DNA of 48,172 nt from a candidate division KSB1 bacterium (GTDB taxonomy: Bacteria > Zhuqueibacterota > Zhuqueibacteria > JANLFK01 > Oleimicrobiaceae), in contig JANLFK010000014.1 in assembly GCA_024655945.1 (NCBI GenBank), positions 57,283 to 105,454 on the forward strand. Reading direction: 5' to 3'. Of the stretch, positions 36,854 through 46,528 are shown one piece after another. Position numbers and translations under genes: made by a program. How positions within the stretch are numbered: the stretch's first letter is position 1; every line of letters begins with the position of its first letter. The notes under the pieces are model-generated. The model had not been told where the DNA came from. It worked only from the letters and a program-made list of their open reading frames with translations, and did no database searches.

Positions 36854-39535
36854 GTGAATCAGCTTCTTTGGCATACCCTGCCGTGTGAAGAGGTGCTGCG
36901 GCAGCTCGGGAGCAGCAGCAGCGGTCTGACGAGCGCCGAGGCAGCGCGCCGTCTTGCCCAGTACGGCGCAAACGAGCTGGAGCGCGCCGAGGAGATCTCG
37001 CGGTGGAAAATCTTCCTCGGCCAGTTCAAGAACGTCCTCATCATCATCCTCCTCGTTGCCACCGCCATTTCCGCAGCGCTTGGCCACAGCACAGAGGCCG
37101 TCGCCATCTCCTTGATCGTGCTCTTTTCCGTGTTCATGGGCTACGTGCAGGAGTACCGGGCGGAGCGGGCGCTTGAGGCGCTGCGCCGCATGGCCGCCCT
37201 GCGCGCGACGGTGATCCGCGACGGCACGGAACAAGAAATCCCCTCCCGCGAAGTCGTGCCCGGCGATGTTGTCCTCCTCTCTGCGGGGGACAAAGTACCA
37301 GCCGATGGCCGCCTGCTGGAAGTGGTCAACCTCCAGGTCGACGAGGCGGCCCTGACTGGCGAGTCCCACCCGGTGGAAAAGAGTTCTGCGGCCATAGAGA
37401 ACGGCGCCCTCCCCATTGGCGACCGCGTCAACATGGTGTACAGTGGCACCGTCGTCACCTACGGGAGGGGACAGGCCGTCGTGGTCGCCACCGGAGCGCA
37501 GACCGAGTTTGGCCGGGTCGCCGAGCTCCTCAAGACGGTGGAGGCCGCCAAGACTCCCCTCCAGGAAAATCTCAATCGCGTGGGCTCCATCCTGGCGCAG
37601 GTAGCGTTGGTGCTGGTGGCCTTGATCGGCGCCTTGGGCGTACTGCGAGGCAAGCCCCCCCTGGAAATGTTTCTCTTTGCCATTGCCATGGCCGTGGCCG
37701 TGGTGCCAGAGGCCTTGCCGGCAGTGGTGACTATCGCCTTGGCGCTCGGGGTACAGCGCATGGCCAAGCGCAATGCGCTCATTCGTCGTCTTCCCGCCGT
37801 GGAGACATTGGGCAGTGCTTCGGTGATATGCACCGACAAGACCGGCACCCTGACTAAAGACGAAATGACCGTGCGCCGCCTGTTTGTGGGGGATCGCTTT
37901 ATCGATGTGACCGGCGCAGGCTATGAACCGATCGGGCAGTTTCTCTGCCAGGGGGAGGCGGTCGATCCGGCCGCTGATCCTGTGCTGCACCGGCTGCTGC
38001 GCGCCGCGGTACTGTCCTCCGACGCCCACTTGGTGCACCACGAGGAGACTGGGCGCTGGTCGATTCGCGGCGACCCCACGGAGGGGGCGCTCCTCACCCT
38101 GGCTGCCAAGGCAGGAGTGCACAAGGCTGAGCTCGAGGCAGAGTACCCGCGCGTGCAGGAGATCCCTTTTTCCTCCGAGCGCAAGCGCATGACCACCTTG
38201 CACCGTGCCCCGTCCGGGGTGGTGGCCTGCGCGAAAGGAGCCCCCGAGGTCATCCTCAGCTCCTGCTCGTTTCTGGCCACAGCCAAAGGGAACGTGCTGC
38301 TGGACAAGGCCAGCCGGGAGCGTATGCTGCAGCACGCCGCAGCCATGGCCGGCGAGGCTATGCGTGTCTTAGCAATCGCCTGGAAGCCTGAGGCCACCAC
38401 CGAAACGGCCGAGCAGGGGATGGTCTTCTTAGGGCTTGTGGGGATGATTGACCCGCCACGGCCGGAGGCGAAAGAGGCCTTGCGCCGATGCCGCCAGGCA
38501 GGCATCCGCGTGGTGATGATCACCGGCGACCATCCCATCACCGCGCAGGCCATCGCCGGTGAGCTGGGCCTGACGCAGAGCGGCGTGGCGGTCACCGGCA
38601 GCCAGGTGGACGCCATGAGCGACGAGGAGCTGGAGGCGCGCGTCGAGGAGATCGACGTCTATTCGCGGGTGGCGCCGAGCCACAAGCTGCGCATCGTTGC
38701 CGCCTTGCAGAAGAAGGGGCACGTGGTGGCCATGACCGGCGACGGGGTCAACGATGCGCCCGCGCTCAAGAAGGCCGACATCGGCGTGGCCATGGGGATC
38801 ACCGGCACCGACGTGAGCAAAGAGGCCGCTGCCATGACGCTCACCGACGACAACTTTGCCTCCATAGTCGCGGCCATTGAGGAAGGGCGGGGGGTCTTCG
38901 ACAACATCAAGAAGTTCCTCATGTACCTCTTGTCCTCCAACGTCGGCGAGATTGGCCTGATGGCTGGGGCCCTGCTTGCCGGGCTTCCGCTGCCCCTGAC
39001 TGCGGCGCAGATCCTCTACGTGAACCTGGCCAGCGATGGGTTTCCGGCGCTTGCTCTGGCGGTCGACCCGGCGGCGCCCGATCTCATGCGGCGGCGGCCA
39101 CGGCGCCCGCGCGCTGGGATCTTCACCAGACCCGTGGTCTCCCTGATGGCCTTGGCCGGTCTCTGGTCAACGATGGTCAACCTGGGCCTCTTCTCCAGGG
39201 CCTATGGGAGTGGGCGAAGCCTGCAGGAGGCCATGACCATGGCCTTCGTCTCCTTGATTGGCATCCAGTTCCTGAAGGCATACAACTTCCGTTCTGATCG
39301 CCATTCGGCCCTGCGGCGCCCGTTTGCCAACAAATGGCTGAACCTGGCCATCTTGTGGGAGATGCTTCTGTTGTGCACAATCATCTACGTTCCTTTGCTG
39401 CAGCGGGTGTTCGGGACGTATGCGTTACCACTAAGAGACTGGCTCATTGTGGGGCTGGCTACCGCAACGGTTGCACCCGCCCTGGAGTTTGGAAAGTGGC
39501 TGGTAAGGCGTGGGTGGCTCGGTGCCCTCGAATAG
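36854..39535 (+). CDS. Cation-transporting P-type ATPase, P2A Ca2+-type
   Basis: The 893-residue pump matches normal P2A length. It has an N-terminal cation-ATPase domain, TGES, PEALP at 285-289, the phosphorylated D328 in CTDKTGTLT, KGAPE, and TGDGVNDAPALKKADIG. The TM5-TM6 region keeps the SERCA Ca2+ ligands: Asn and Glu in SSNVGE, then Asn, Ser (for Thr) and Asp in VNLASDG; E286 corresponds to SERCA E309. Calcium (or manganese) export is therefore the best guess. GTG 36854 is used: the open frame continues upstream, but that part is the DUF948 gene in another frame and has no family match. A hairpin pair sits at the 3' end. Confidence 0.92.
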   Translation: MNQLLWHTLPCEEVLRQLGSSSSGLTSAEAARRLAQYGANELERAEEISRWKIFLGQFKNVLIIILLVATAISAALGHSTEAVAISLIVLFSVFMGYVQEYRAERALEALRRMAALRATVIRDGTEQEIPSREVVPGDVVLLSAGDKVPADGRLLEVVNLQVDEAALTGESHPVEKSSAAIENGALPIGDRVNMVYSGTVVTYGRGQAVVVATGAQTEFGRVAELLKTVEAAKTPLQENLNRVGSILAQVALVLVALIGALGVLRGKPPLEMFLFAIAMAVAVVPEALPAVVTIALALGVQRMAKRNALIRRLPAVETLGSASVICTDKTGTLTKDEMTVRRLFVGDRFIDVTGAGYEPIGQFLCQGEAVDPAADPVLHRLLRAAVLSSDAHLVHHEETGRWSIRGDPTEGALLTLAAKAGVHKAELEAEYPRVQEIPFSSERKRMTTLHRAPSGVVACAKGAPEVILSSCSFLATAKGNVLLDKASRERMLQHAAAMAGEAMRVLAIAWKPEATTETAEQGMVFLGLVGMIDPPRPEAKEALRRCRQAGIRVVMITGDHPITAQAIAGELGLTQSGVAVTGSQVDAMSDEELEARVEEIDVYSRVAPSHKLRIVAALQKKGHVVAMTGDGVNDAPALKKADIGVAMGITGTDVSKEAAAMTLTDDNFASIVAAIEEGRGVFDNIKKFLMYLLSSNVGEIGLMAGALLAGLPLPLTAAQILYVNLASDGFPALALAVDPAAPDLMRRRPRRPRAGIFTRPVVSLMALAGLWSTMVNLGLFSRAYGSGRSLQEAMTMAFVSLIGIQFLKAYNFRSDRHSALRRPFANKWLNLAILWEMLLLCTIIYVPLLQRVFGTYALPLRDWLIVGLATATVAPALEFGKWLVRRGWLGALE

Positions 39536-39559
39536 GCCATCGGCACCTGGTGGGGTGCC
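39521..39559 (+). terminator. Mutually exclusive hairpins at the end of the P-type ATPase gene
   Basis: GGCACC (39542-39547) can pair with GGTGCC before it (39521-39526, inside the last codons) or with GGTGCC after it (39554-39559). Both GGTGCC copies sit in the direct repeat GGTGCCCTCG. There is no U-tract, so termination is only a possibility. Confidence 0.3.
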
Positions 39560-39832
39560 CTCGCGGCAGAAGAGGCTCCGGGCGGAAGGACAATGAGGCC
39601 GAGCTGCGCTGCCGTTCTCCGCAAGGAGCCGGCACCACGGCCCGCATTGGTTAGGAATCGCCGGCCATGCCCCAGCCGGGCCGGAAGGTTGAGACACAAT
39701 GCTCGGGAAGGGTGCATGACCAGTTCCAAGGGCGTGAAATTCTGGCTTCCTGTGCCGACCAGGTGCGCATCATGTTGGGGATGCATCATATGGGACAGAC
39801 AGTTGCGAGGAAGACGCTTTTGGAAAAAACCC
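39560..39832 (+). other. Gap without a recognisable gene
   Basis: About 380 bases separate the P-type ATPase from the V-ATPase operon, and this is the part before the operon promoter. Short open frames here show no family resemblance, no good ribosome site and no conserved motif. The DNA contains several short inverted repeats, for example CCGGCC (39661-39666) with GGCCGG (39679-39684). I looked for features of tmRNA, RNase P RNA, SRP RNA and common riboswitches and recognised none. A decayed gene or an unknown structured RNA are both possible. Confidence 0.4.
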
Positions 39833-39864
39833 TTTGCAGTTTAGCTCGAAACAGGATATATTTC
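39833..39864 (+). promoter_or_regulatory. Promoter of the A/V-type ATPase operon
   Basis: TTTG at 39833-39836, 20 bases, then TATATTTC at 39857-39864, close to the -33 TTTG / -7 TAnnTTTG pattern. The -7 element is identical to that of the STAS promoter at 15417. It lies 51 bases before the first gene, in a local AT-rich stretch. Confidence 0.6.
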
Positions 39865-39915
39865 TAGCCTTGAAGGGGCGCATTGCTGGCGTGTGCGAAG
39901 CGGAGGAGATGGGTG

Positions 39916-40521
39916 ATGGAAGTAAAGCTTGAAAGCCTGATTGAGAAGATCAAGCAGGAGGGCATCGAGGAGGCGCGGCAAACTTCACAGGAGATCATTG
40001 CCAAGGCGGAGGCGGAGGCAGCTGCCAAGCTGCAAAAGGCAGAACAGGAGGCGGCGCGCATCGTGGAGGAGGGAAAGGTGCAGGCGGCGCGCTTCCAGGA
40101 GAACGCCGAGCGAGCCTTACAGCAAACAGCGCGCGACACCATCCTCAGCCTCAAGGAGCGCATCAACGAGCTCTTCGACCGGGTCTTCAAGCGGGCTGTG
40201 GCGCAAACGCTGTCGCCGGAGTTCCTCAGCCAGCTCATTGCACATCTGCTGACCAACTGGGCGCGCGATGGTGCAGTAGAGGTGGTGGTCAGCGCCGAGG
40301 ACAAGGAGAAACTGGAGGCGCTCCTGTTTGCCGGCCTGCGCCAGCAGCTGCGTGACGGCCTGGTGCTTCGGGTGGGCGATTCGGTGGGAAAAGGCTTCCG
40401 CATCGGCCTGCGGGGCGAGGACGTCTACTACGACTTCTCCGACGAGAGCATCGCGGAGGTCCTCAAATCGTTCCTCAACCCGACCCTGCAGGCGCTGCTG
40501 AACGGCCAGGACAATGGATAA
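39916..40521 (+). CDS. atpE: A/V-type ATP synthase subunit E (peripheral stalk)
   Basis: The 201-residue protein has an N-terminal long helix rich in Ala, Glu, Lys and Gln (about 5-95) and a C-terminal globular part, the normal subunit E layout. It forms the peripheral stalk that holds the A3B3 head against rotation. ATG 39916 follows CGGAGGAG; an upstream in-frame start would add only a basic leader. It is the first gene of the operon and overlaps the DUF2764 gene by 8 bases. Weak sequence conservation makes position in the operon an important part of this call. The symbol follows V-type naming and is not the F-type c subunit. Confidence 0.85.
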   Translation: MEVKLESLIEKIKQEGIEEARQTSQEIIAKAEAEAAAKLQKAEQEAARIVEEGKVQAARFQENAERALQQTARDTILSLKERINELFDRVFKRAVAQTLSPEFLSQLIAHLLTNWARDGAVEVVVSAEDKEKLEALLFAGLRQQLRDGLVLRVGDSVGKGFRIGLRGEDVYYDFSDESIAEVLKSFLNPTLQALLNGQDNG

Positions 40522-41011
40522 GCACTACTACCTCGTTTCGCAGCTGCCCACCCTGTACTTCGACAGGGAAGCCTACTTGACGGTGGAGACCTTCCTCCAG
40601 GAAGCGGCAAAGTGGCTGTCCGCCAGCGAGTATGCCACCCTGGCAGCCGTCGACATCAACGACGTCACCATCCCCAAGCATTGCCCTGGCGTGCTTGCCG
40701 CCTACAAAGACTTTGAACGACGCCTGTGCGCGGATCTTGCCGCCTGGCGGCAGGCGCAGAGGAGCGGCCAGGATTATAAGCCCGCCACCTTCGCCCCCAG
40801 CCTTGTCAGGGAGGGCAACCCATTGGAGGTGGAGAAGCGTTTGCTTCGGCTGCGGTGGGACTTTGTCGAGCAGCACGAGAGCGACCACCACTTCGATTTC
40901 GAATTCCTGATTTTGTACATGCTCAAGCTGCAGATTCTGCGGCGGCTGTTCACCTTCAACAAGGAAAAGGGGATGCAACTGTTCAGGCAACTTTGTGAGG
41001 TCCAGCCATGA
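40514..41011 (+). CDS. DUF2764 protein, V-ATPase operon subunit
   Basis: The 165-residue protein opens with YYLVSQLPTLYFD, typical of DUF2764, and has a helical C-terminal half with aromatic and charged residues (WDFVEQHESDHHFDFEFLILY). DUF2764 genes sit between subunits E and A in the V-ATPase operons of Bacteroidetes, spirochaetes and chlamydiae. No recognisable canonical subunit C is encoded here, so this protein may take the C-like place linking the central stalk to the membrane ring. That role is inferred from synteny. It overlaps both neighbours (8 bases with E, 4 with A). Confidence 0.82.
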   Translation: MDKHYYLVSQLPTLYFDREAYLTVETFLQEAAKWLSASEYATLAAVDINDVTIPKHCPGVLAAYKDFERRLCADLAAWRQAQRSGQDYKPATFAPSLVREGNPLEVEKRLLRLRWDFVEQHESDHHFDFEFLILYMLKLQILRRLFTFNKEKGMQLFRQLCEVQP

Positions 41012-42750
41012 GCACGGCGGTAGGCAAGATCATCGGCGTGAGCGGCAACATGGTGGCTATTGCCGTCGATGGCAATGTGATGCAGAATGAGGTGGGCCAC
41101 ATCGTGCACGGCGAGGAGCGCCTGGTCTCCGAAGTGGTGCGCATCAACCGCGACGTAGCCTACGTGCAGCTCTTTGAGAGCACCAAAGGATTGAAGGTCG
41201 GCGACCGCGCCGAATTCGCCGGGCACCTCCTTTCTGCTGAGTTGGGACCGGGCCTCTTGGGCCAAATCTACGACGGCCTGCAGAACCCACTGCCGCAACT
41301 TGCGGCAGAGTTCGGCTTCTTCTTGCCCAGAGGGGTAAAGCGACCGGGCCTGGACCTGGAAAAGAAGTGGTCCTTCACCCCGACGGTGAAGAGGGGCGAG
41401 GTAGTGCGGGCGGGAATGCCGCTCGGCCACGTGCCCGAGGGGATCTTTCGCCACTACATCATGGTTCCGTTCGACTTCCGAGGGGACTACACGGTGGAGG
41501 AGATTGCCGACCCTGGCGACTATGCGGTCACCGAGACGGTTGCCACGTTGCGCGCCGCCACCGGAAAGATGGTCCCGCTGACCATGTCGTTCCACTGGCC
41601 CGTCAAGATCCCGATCCGGGCCTACCGGGAGCGTCTCGTTCCCAAGGAGACTTTTATTACTCGGGCGCGGATCATCGACAGCTTCTTTCCGGTGGCCAAG
41701 GGAGGCACCTTCTGCGTGCCCGGCCCCTTCGGGGCGGGTAAGACGGTATTGCAGCAGCTCATCAGCCGCTACGCGGATGCGGACATCGTCATTGTTGCCG
41801 CCTGCGGTGAGCGCGCCGGCGAGGTGGTGGAGACGCTGCGGGAGTTCCCACACATCGAGGACCCGCGCACCGGGCGTTCGCTCATGGAGCGGACGATTAT
41901 CATCGTCAACACTAGCGCCATGCCGGTGGCCGCCCGGGAGGCATCCGTGTACACCGCCGCCACGCTCGGCGAGTACTATCGCCAGATGGGGCTGAACGTG
42001 TTGCTCCTGGCGGATTCCACCTCCAGATGGGCGCAGGCCATGCGCGAGATCTCCGGACGTCTGGAGGAGATTCCAGGTGAGGAGGCCTTTCCTGCTTACT
42101 TGGAGTCGCGCATCGCCGAGTTCTATGAGAGGGCGGGTTTGGTGGTGTTGCCCAATGGCGAGATGGGCAGCCTGACCATCGGCGGCACGGTGAGTCCGGC
42201 AGGCGGCAACTTCGAGGAGCCGGTCACCCAGGCCACCCTGAAAGTGGTAGGTGCCTTCTTGGGGCTGAGCCGCGATCGCGCCAACGCGCGACGTTTCCCA
42301 TCCATCGACCCGCTGGACAGCTGGAGCAAGTACGATAGCTTCATCCCTGCGGACCAGCTGCGCGATGGCAAACAGATTCTGGCCACTGGCAACGAGGTGC
42401 GCCAGATGATGATGGTGGTCGGCGAGGAGGCCACCTCCATCGACGACTTTGTCATCTACCTAAAGTCGGAATTCCTGGATGCGGTCTACTTGCAGCAAAA
42501 CGGCTTTGACCCCATTGATGCCGCAACCTCCAAGGAGCGGCAGCAATATGTCTTCGCCAAGGTGCACAAGGTGCTGACGGCGGATTTTGCCTTCGGCACC
42601 AAGGACGAGGCGCGGGAGTACTTCTATCGGCTGCGTCAGCATTTCATTGACTGGAACTACATGCCCATGGATTCGCCGGAATTCAGCACCCAGGAGCAGG
42701 CCATCGATCGACTGCTGGAGGAGCGCACCGCCCATGCGAAGAGTCTATAG
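41008..42750 (+). CDS. atpA: A/V-type ATP synthase catalytic subunit A
   Basis: The 580-residue protein has the N-terminal barrel, the A-specific non-homologous insert, and the nucleotide domain with Walker A GPFGAGKT at 239-246. [39 protein letters not shown] and the C-terminal helical domain are all in place. It hydrolyses or makes ATP in the A3B3 head. The ATGA overlap with the gene before and a 17-base overlap with subunit B indicate coupled translation. All catalytic motifs look intact. Confidence 0.96.
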   Translation: MSTAVGKIIGVSGNMVAIAVDGNVMQNEVGHIVHGEERLVSEVVRINRDVAYVQLFESTKGLKVGDRAEFAGHLLSAELGPGLLGQIYDGLQNPLPQLAAEFGFFLPRGVKRPGLDLEKKWSFTPTVKRGEVVRAGMPLGHVPEGIFRHYIMVPFDFRGDYTVEEIADPGDYAVTETVATLRAATGKMVPLTMSFHWPVKIPIRAYRERLVPKETFITRARIIDSFFPVAKGGTFCVPGPFGAGKTVLQQLISRYADADIVIVAACGERAGEVVETLREFPHIEDPRTGRSLMERTIIIVNTSAMPVAAREASVYTAATLGEYYRQMGLNVLLLADSTSRWAQAMREISGRLEEIPGEEAFPAYLESRIAEFYERAGLVVLPNGEMGSLTIGGTVSPAGGNFEEPVTQATLKVVGAFLGLSRDRANARRFPSIDPLDSWSKYDSFIPADQLRDGKQILATGNEVRQMMMVVGEEATSIDDFVIYLKSEFLDAVYLQQNGFDPIDAATSKERQQYVFAKVHKVLTADFAFGTKDEAREYFYRLRQHFIDWNYMPMDSPEFSTQEQAIDRLLEERTAHAKSL

Positions 42751-44101
42751 CAGGATCCTGCAAGTAGTCGGCAACGTCATCACCGTGCGTGCCAGCGACG
42801 TTGCCTACGAGGAGCTGGCCGAAATCACCACGCAGCGCGGCAAATCCCTTGCTCAGGTCATCAAGTTGGACGGTGATCTGGTCTCGCTGCAGGTGTTCGC
42901 AGGAAGCCGAGGCATCTCGGTCAACGACGAGGTGCGCTTCCTCGGTCACCCCATGCTGGTGACCTTCTCGGAAAATATGCTGGGCCGCGTCTTCGACGGC
43001 GCGGGCATGCCGCGTGACAAGGGGCCACAACTGAGCGAGCACCTCATTCCAGTTGCTGGGCGGCCGGTCAACCCCTACAAGCGCATCATTCCCCGACGCA
43101 TGATCCGCACCAACATCCCGATGATCGACGTGTTCAACTCCTTGGTGGTCTCCCAGAAGCTGCCGATCTTCTCGGTCTCCGGGGAGCCCTATAACGAGCT
43201 GCTGGCCAGGATTGCTTTGCAGGCCGAGGTGGACATGATTATCCTCGGCGGCATCGGCTTGAAGTACGACCAGTACATGTACTTCAAGACGGTGCTCGAG
43301 GAAGGTGGTGCCCTGTACCGCTCGATCTTTTTCATCAATACCGCAGCTGACCCCATCGTGGAAAGCCTCATGGTGCCTGACCTCTGCTTAGCGGTCGCCG
43401 AGAAGTTTGCCCTGCAGGGGAAAGACGTGCTGGTGCTCCTGACCGACATGACTAACTTTGCCGACGCGCTCAAGGAGATCTCCATCACCATGGAGCACGT
43501 GCCCTCCAACCGCGGCTATCCTGGCGACCTCTACACGCAGCTTGCCCAGCGCTATGAGAAGGCCGTGGACTTTGAGGACGCCGGTTCCATTACCATCCTG
43601 GCCGTCACCACCATGCCCGGCAACGACGTGACTCACCCGGTGCCTGATAACACCGGCTACATCACCGAGGGCCAGTTCTACCTGCACGGTGGGCGCATCG
43701 ACCCCTTCGGCTCGCTCAGTCGCCTCAAGCAGCTGGTGAACAAGAACACGCGCAAGGATCACCGCGCCATCATGGACGGCATGATCCAGCTCTATGCGCA
43801 ATACAAGGAGACCGAAGAGAAACGCGCCATGGGTTTCCGCATGAGCACCTGGGACAACAAGCTGCTCAAATACGGCAAGCTCTTCGAAAGTAGAATGATG
43901 GACCTCTCGGTGAACATCCCCTTGGAAAGGGCATTGGACTTGGGATGGGAGATTCTGGCGGAGTGCTTCCGGCCTGAGGAGACCGGGCTGCGCACAGAGC
44001 TGATCAAGGAGTTTTGGCCGGGCATAGCGGAGCGGAAGGCGGCAGAGGCAGTGCCCGAAGAGGTGGGCGAGGCCGTAGCCGCAGAAGCAGCCAGGCAATA
44101 G
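42734..44101 (+). CDS. atpB: A/V-type ATP synthase subunit B
   Basis: The 455-residue non-catalytic nucleotide-domain subunit alternates with A in the head. It has the B-type degenerate P-loop region ([21 protein letters not shown]), the [10 protein letters not shown] segment, and [15 protein letters not shown], with SIPLE-like and C-terminal helical regions. ATG 42734, inside the end of subunit A, gives the normal B length and N-terminus ([14 protein letters not shown]). Longer in-frame alternatives are out-of-frame subunit A sequence. V-type naming applies: this is not the F-type subunit a gene that lies near 47267. Confidence 0.95.
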   Translation: MRRVYSRILQVVGNVITVRASDVAYEELAEITTQRGKSLAQVIKLDGDLVSLQVFAGSRGISVNDEVRFLGHPMLVTFSENMLGRVFDGAGMPRDKGPQLSEHLIPVAGRPVNPYKRIIPRRMIRTNIPMIDVFNSLVVSQKLPIFSVSGEPYNELLARIALQAEVDMIILGGIGLKYDQYMYFKTVLEEGGALYRSIFFINTAADPIVESLMVPDLCLAVAEKFALQGKDVLVLLTDMTNFADALKEISITMEHVPSNRGYPGDLYTQLAQRYEKAVDFEDAGSITILAVTTMPGNDVTHPVPDNTGYITEGQFYLHGGRIDPFGSLSRLKQLVNKNTRKDHRAIMDGMIQLYAQYKETEEKRAMGFRMSTWDNKLLKYGKLFESRMMDLSVNIPLERALDLGWEILAECFRPEETGLRTELIKEFWPGIAERKAAEAVPEEVGEAVAAEAARQ

Positions 44102-44113
44102 CAGGACCGGGCG

Positions 44114-44716
44114 ATGGCAAAGGTCAGGCTGACAAGGATCGAGCTGAAGAGGCAAAAGGACAACCTGCGGCGCTTCCTCCGCTACCTGCCGACATTGGAG
44201 CTCAAGAAGCAGCAATTGCTGCAGGAAATCCGCGCGTTGCAGCGCACCCGCGAGTCCTTGCTGGCGGACATCGAGCGGGTGAACAGCGAGGTCAGCCAGT
44301 GGGCAGACGTGTTTGCCGAGGAGGTGGGGCTGCCGTCCTTGGTAAAGGTGGCCGAGGTCGTCACCGATACCGGCAACATCGCGGGCATCGACATCCCTTT
44401 GTTTGGCGCCGTCCGCTTCGCGGAGGTGCCCTACGACCTTTTCACCACGCCGCTGTGGGTCGACCAGGGGATTGCGGTCTGCAAGGAGCAGATCGAGCGG
44501 CACATCCGGTTGCGCATCATCGACCGCCAGCTGGCGATCCTGCAAGAGGAGTTGCGGGTGACCATCCAGCGCATCAAGCTGTTTGAGGAGATCAAGATCC
44601 CGGAGGCGCAGGAGAACATTCGGGTGATCCAGATATTCTTGGGCGACCAGATGACCGCCGAGGTGGTGCGGGGCAAGATCGCCAAGGCAAAGCTCGAAAA
44701 GCGGCGCGAAGAATGA
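44114..44716 (+). CDS. atpD: A/V-type ATP synthase subunit D (central stalk)
   Basis: The 200-residue protein is a long antiparallel coiled coil typical of subunit D, with the conserved N-terminal TRIELKRQKDNLRRF and the C-terminal RRIIDRQ-like helix region (HIRLRIIDRQLAILQEELR). It is the rotating axle inside the A3B3 head. It starts 12 bases after subunit B and overlaps subunit I by 4 bases (ATGA). No subunit F gene is visible beside it. Confidence 0.92.
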   Translation: MAKVRLTRIELKRQKDNLRRFLRYLPTLELKKQQLLQEIRALQRTRESLLADIERVNSEVSQWADVFAEEVGLPSLVKVAEVVTDTGNIAGIDIPLFGAVRFAEVPYDLFTTPLWVDQGIAVCKEQIERHIRLRIIDRQLAILQEELRVTIQRIKLFEEIKIPEAQENIRVIQIFLGDQMTAEVVRGKIAKAKLEKRREE

Positions 44717-46488
44717 TTGTCAAGATGAAAAAGCTCACCCTGCTCGTGCGGGCGGTGGACAGAAGCGATGCGGTGGCGCGGTTGCGCCAGCTGGGAGTGG
44801 TGCACGTGCACCCGGTTGCCGCGCCGCAATCGGAGGACGTGGCGCGGCTGGAGGGTGAACTGACCGAAGTGGAGCGGGCCCTGAGCATAGTTGGCCCTGA
44901 GAGCCCCGAGCCGCCCGTAGAGGCGCAGGAGCCCGGGCAACTGATTGCGCACATCCTGGAGCGTGCCCGCCAACGGGAGCAACTGACCCGCGAGCTGGAG
45001 GAGCTGCGCGAACAACGTCGGTGGTTCGAGCGCTGGGGACGGGTGTCGCTCAGCGCGGTCAAGGACTTGGAGCGTGCGGGGGTGGTCCTGCGCTTCTACG
45101 TGGGGGAACGGCAGGCGGTACAGGCCTTGCCGCCGGAGAAGTCGATCCAGGTGGTCCGCCAAGAGCAGCGCATGCTGTACTTCGTCTACTTTGCTACCTC
45201 TGCTGATGACCGCCTGGACTTCAGAGAAGACCCCATGCCTGCCGTGGAAGTGGATGCTCTGGAAGCGCAAATGGCAGAGGTGGAAAGCGCCATCGGCGCT
45301 CTCGAACAGGAGCTGGCAGGGTTGGCGCGCCATCGCAGGGCGCTTGCCCGCCACCACGAGCACCTGGCCAAGCGCCTTGAGTTCAGTCGCGTGCTCGCCG
45401 GCATGGGCCAGGCCGAAGAGATCGCCTTCCTGCAGGGGTATTGCCCTGCCGATGAGGTGAAGCGCGTGACGGCCGCCGCCGACCGCGAGGGGTGGGCCTA
45501 CACCGTCGAAGACCCCGACAACCCTGAAGAGGTGCCAACGCTCATTCGCAACCCCCGCTGGCTGCGGATCGTGGAGCCGGTGTTCAAATTTCTGGGGACC
45601 GTGCCTGGCTACCAGGAGCACGACATCAGCTTCTGGTTTCTACTTTTCTTCAGCGTGTTCTTCGCCATCCTCATTGGCGACGCCGGCTACGGCCTCATTT
45701 TCCTTGGGGCGACCTGGCTGGCGCGCCGCAAGCTGAGCAGCGCGCCACGCGAGCCATTCCTGCTCATGTACGTGTTGAGCTTTGCCACGATCATCTGGGG
45801 GGCCATGTCGGGCAACTGGTTTGGCGTGGCGCAAATCGGGCAGCTGCCTTTCTTGCGCCGGTTTATCGTTGAGCCGGTGAATGCCTTTGCCCTCGACAAT
45901 CAAAATTTCCTGATGTACCTCTGTTTCGTCATCGGGGCGTTGCACCTGACGGTGGCCCATGCCATGAACGCCTTCCGGCTGATCAACTCGCTGCGGGCGT
46001 TGGCGCAACTGGGGTGGATTGCCATCGTCTGGGGGCTGTTCTTCACAGCTGGGCGCCTGGTCTTGGGCAAGAGCGGGCCATCATCGACGGTCATCTTGGC
46101 GCTCGTCGGCGGCGGCACGGCGCTGGTGCTCCTGTTCGCCAACGCGCAGTGCAAGTTCCTCAAGGGCGTGCTGCAGTCATTGGCGGAAACGCCGCTGAGC
46201 GTCATCAGCTCCTTCTCTGATGTGGTCTCGTACCTGCGGCTTTTCGCAGTCGGTTTTGCTTCGGTCACGGTAGAGTCCAGTTTCAACGACATGGCCATGG
46301 GCTTGGGCTTCAGCTCGGTGCTGCGCGGACTGATTGCGGCCTTTATCCTCTTCTTTGGTCATGCGCTGAACATCGTGCTCGGCTTCATGGCGGTGATTGT
46401 GCACGGTGTGCGGTTGAACATGTTAGAGTTCTCCGGCCACCTGGGTATGCAGTGGTCCGGGCGACCTTACCAGCCCTTTCGGGAGTGA
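44713..46488 (+). CDS. atpI: A/V-type ATP synthase membrane subunit I
   Basis: The 591-residue protein has a cytoplasmic N-terminal half with coiled-coil segments (1-310) and a C-terminal half with about seven or eight membrane helices. The start of the membrane part contains FWFLLFFSVFFAILIGDAGYG, and later SVISSFSDVVSYLRLFAVGFASV carries the conserved Arg that faces the ring carboxylates. It forms the ion half-channels and anchors the stalk. The start overlaps subunit D, and the K gene follows after 40 bases. Not to be confused with F-type AtpI/AtpZ. Confidence 0.95.
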   Translation: MIVKMKKLTLLVRAVDRSDAVARLRQLGVVHVHPVAAPQSEDVARLEGELTEVERALSIVGPESPEPPVEAQEPGQLIAHILERARQREQLTRELEELREQRRWFERWGRVSLSAVKDLERAGVVLRFYVGERQAVQALPPEKSIQVVRQEQRMLYFVYFATSADDRLDFREDPMPAVEVDALEAQMAEVESAIGALEQELAGLARHRRALARHHEHLAKRLEFSRVLAGMGQAEEIAFLQGYCPADEVKRVTAAADREGWAYTVEDPDNPEEVPTLIRNPRWLRIVEPVFKFLGTVPGYQEHDISFWFLLFFSVFFAILIGDAGYGLIFLGATWLARRKLSSAPREPFLLMYVLSFATIIWGAMSGNWFGVAQIGQLPFLRRFIVEPVNAFALDNQNFLMYLCFVIGALHLTVAHAMNAFRLINSLRALAQLGWIAIVWGLFFTAGRLVLGKSGPSSTVILALVGGGTALVLLFANAQCKFLKGVLQSLAETPLSVISSFSDVVSYLRLFAVGFASVTVESSFNDMAMGLGFSSVLRGLIAAFILFFGHALNIVLGFMAVIVHGVRLNMLEFSGHLGMQWSGRPYQPFRE

Positions 46489-46528
46489 CGGCAGCAAAGC
46501 TCTTTTGTGAGTCGAAAGGAGGCAGAGT

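Noticed and set aside
36722-38335. Minus-strand frame of about 537 codons opposite the P-type ATPase
   Set aside because: The plus strand carries DKTGTLT, PEALP and TGDGVNDAP. The antisense translation has no motif or ribosome site.
39593-39867. Small open frames in the gap before the V-ATPase operon
   Set aside because: Cys/Arg/Pro-rich text without motifs, no ribosome site, and one runs through the operon promoter.
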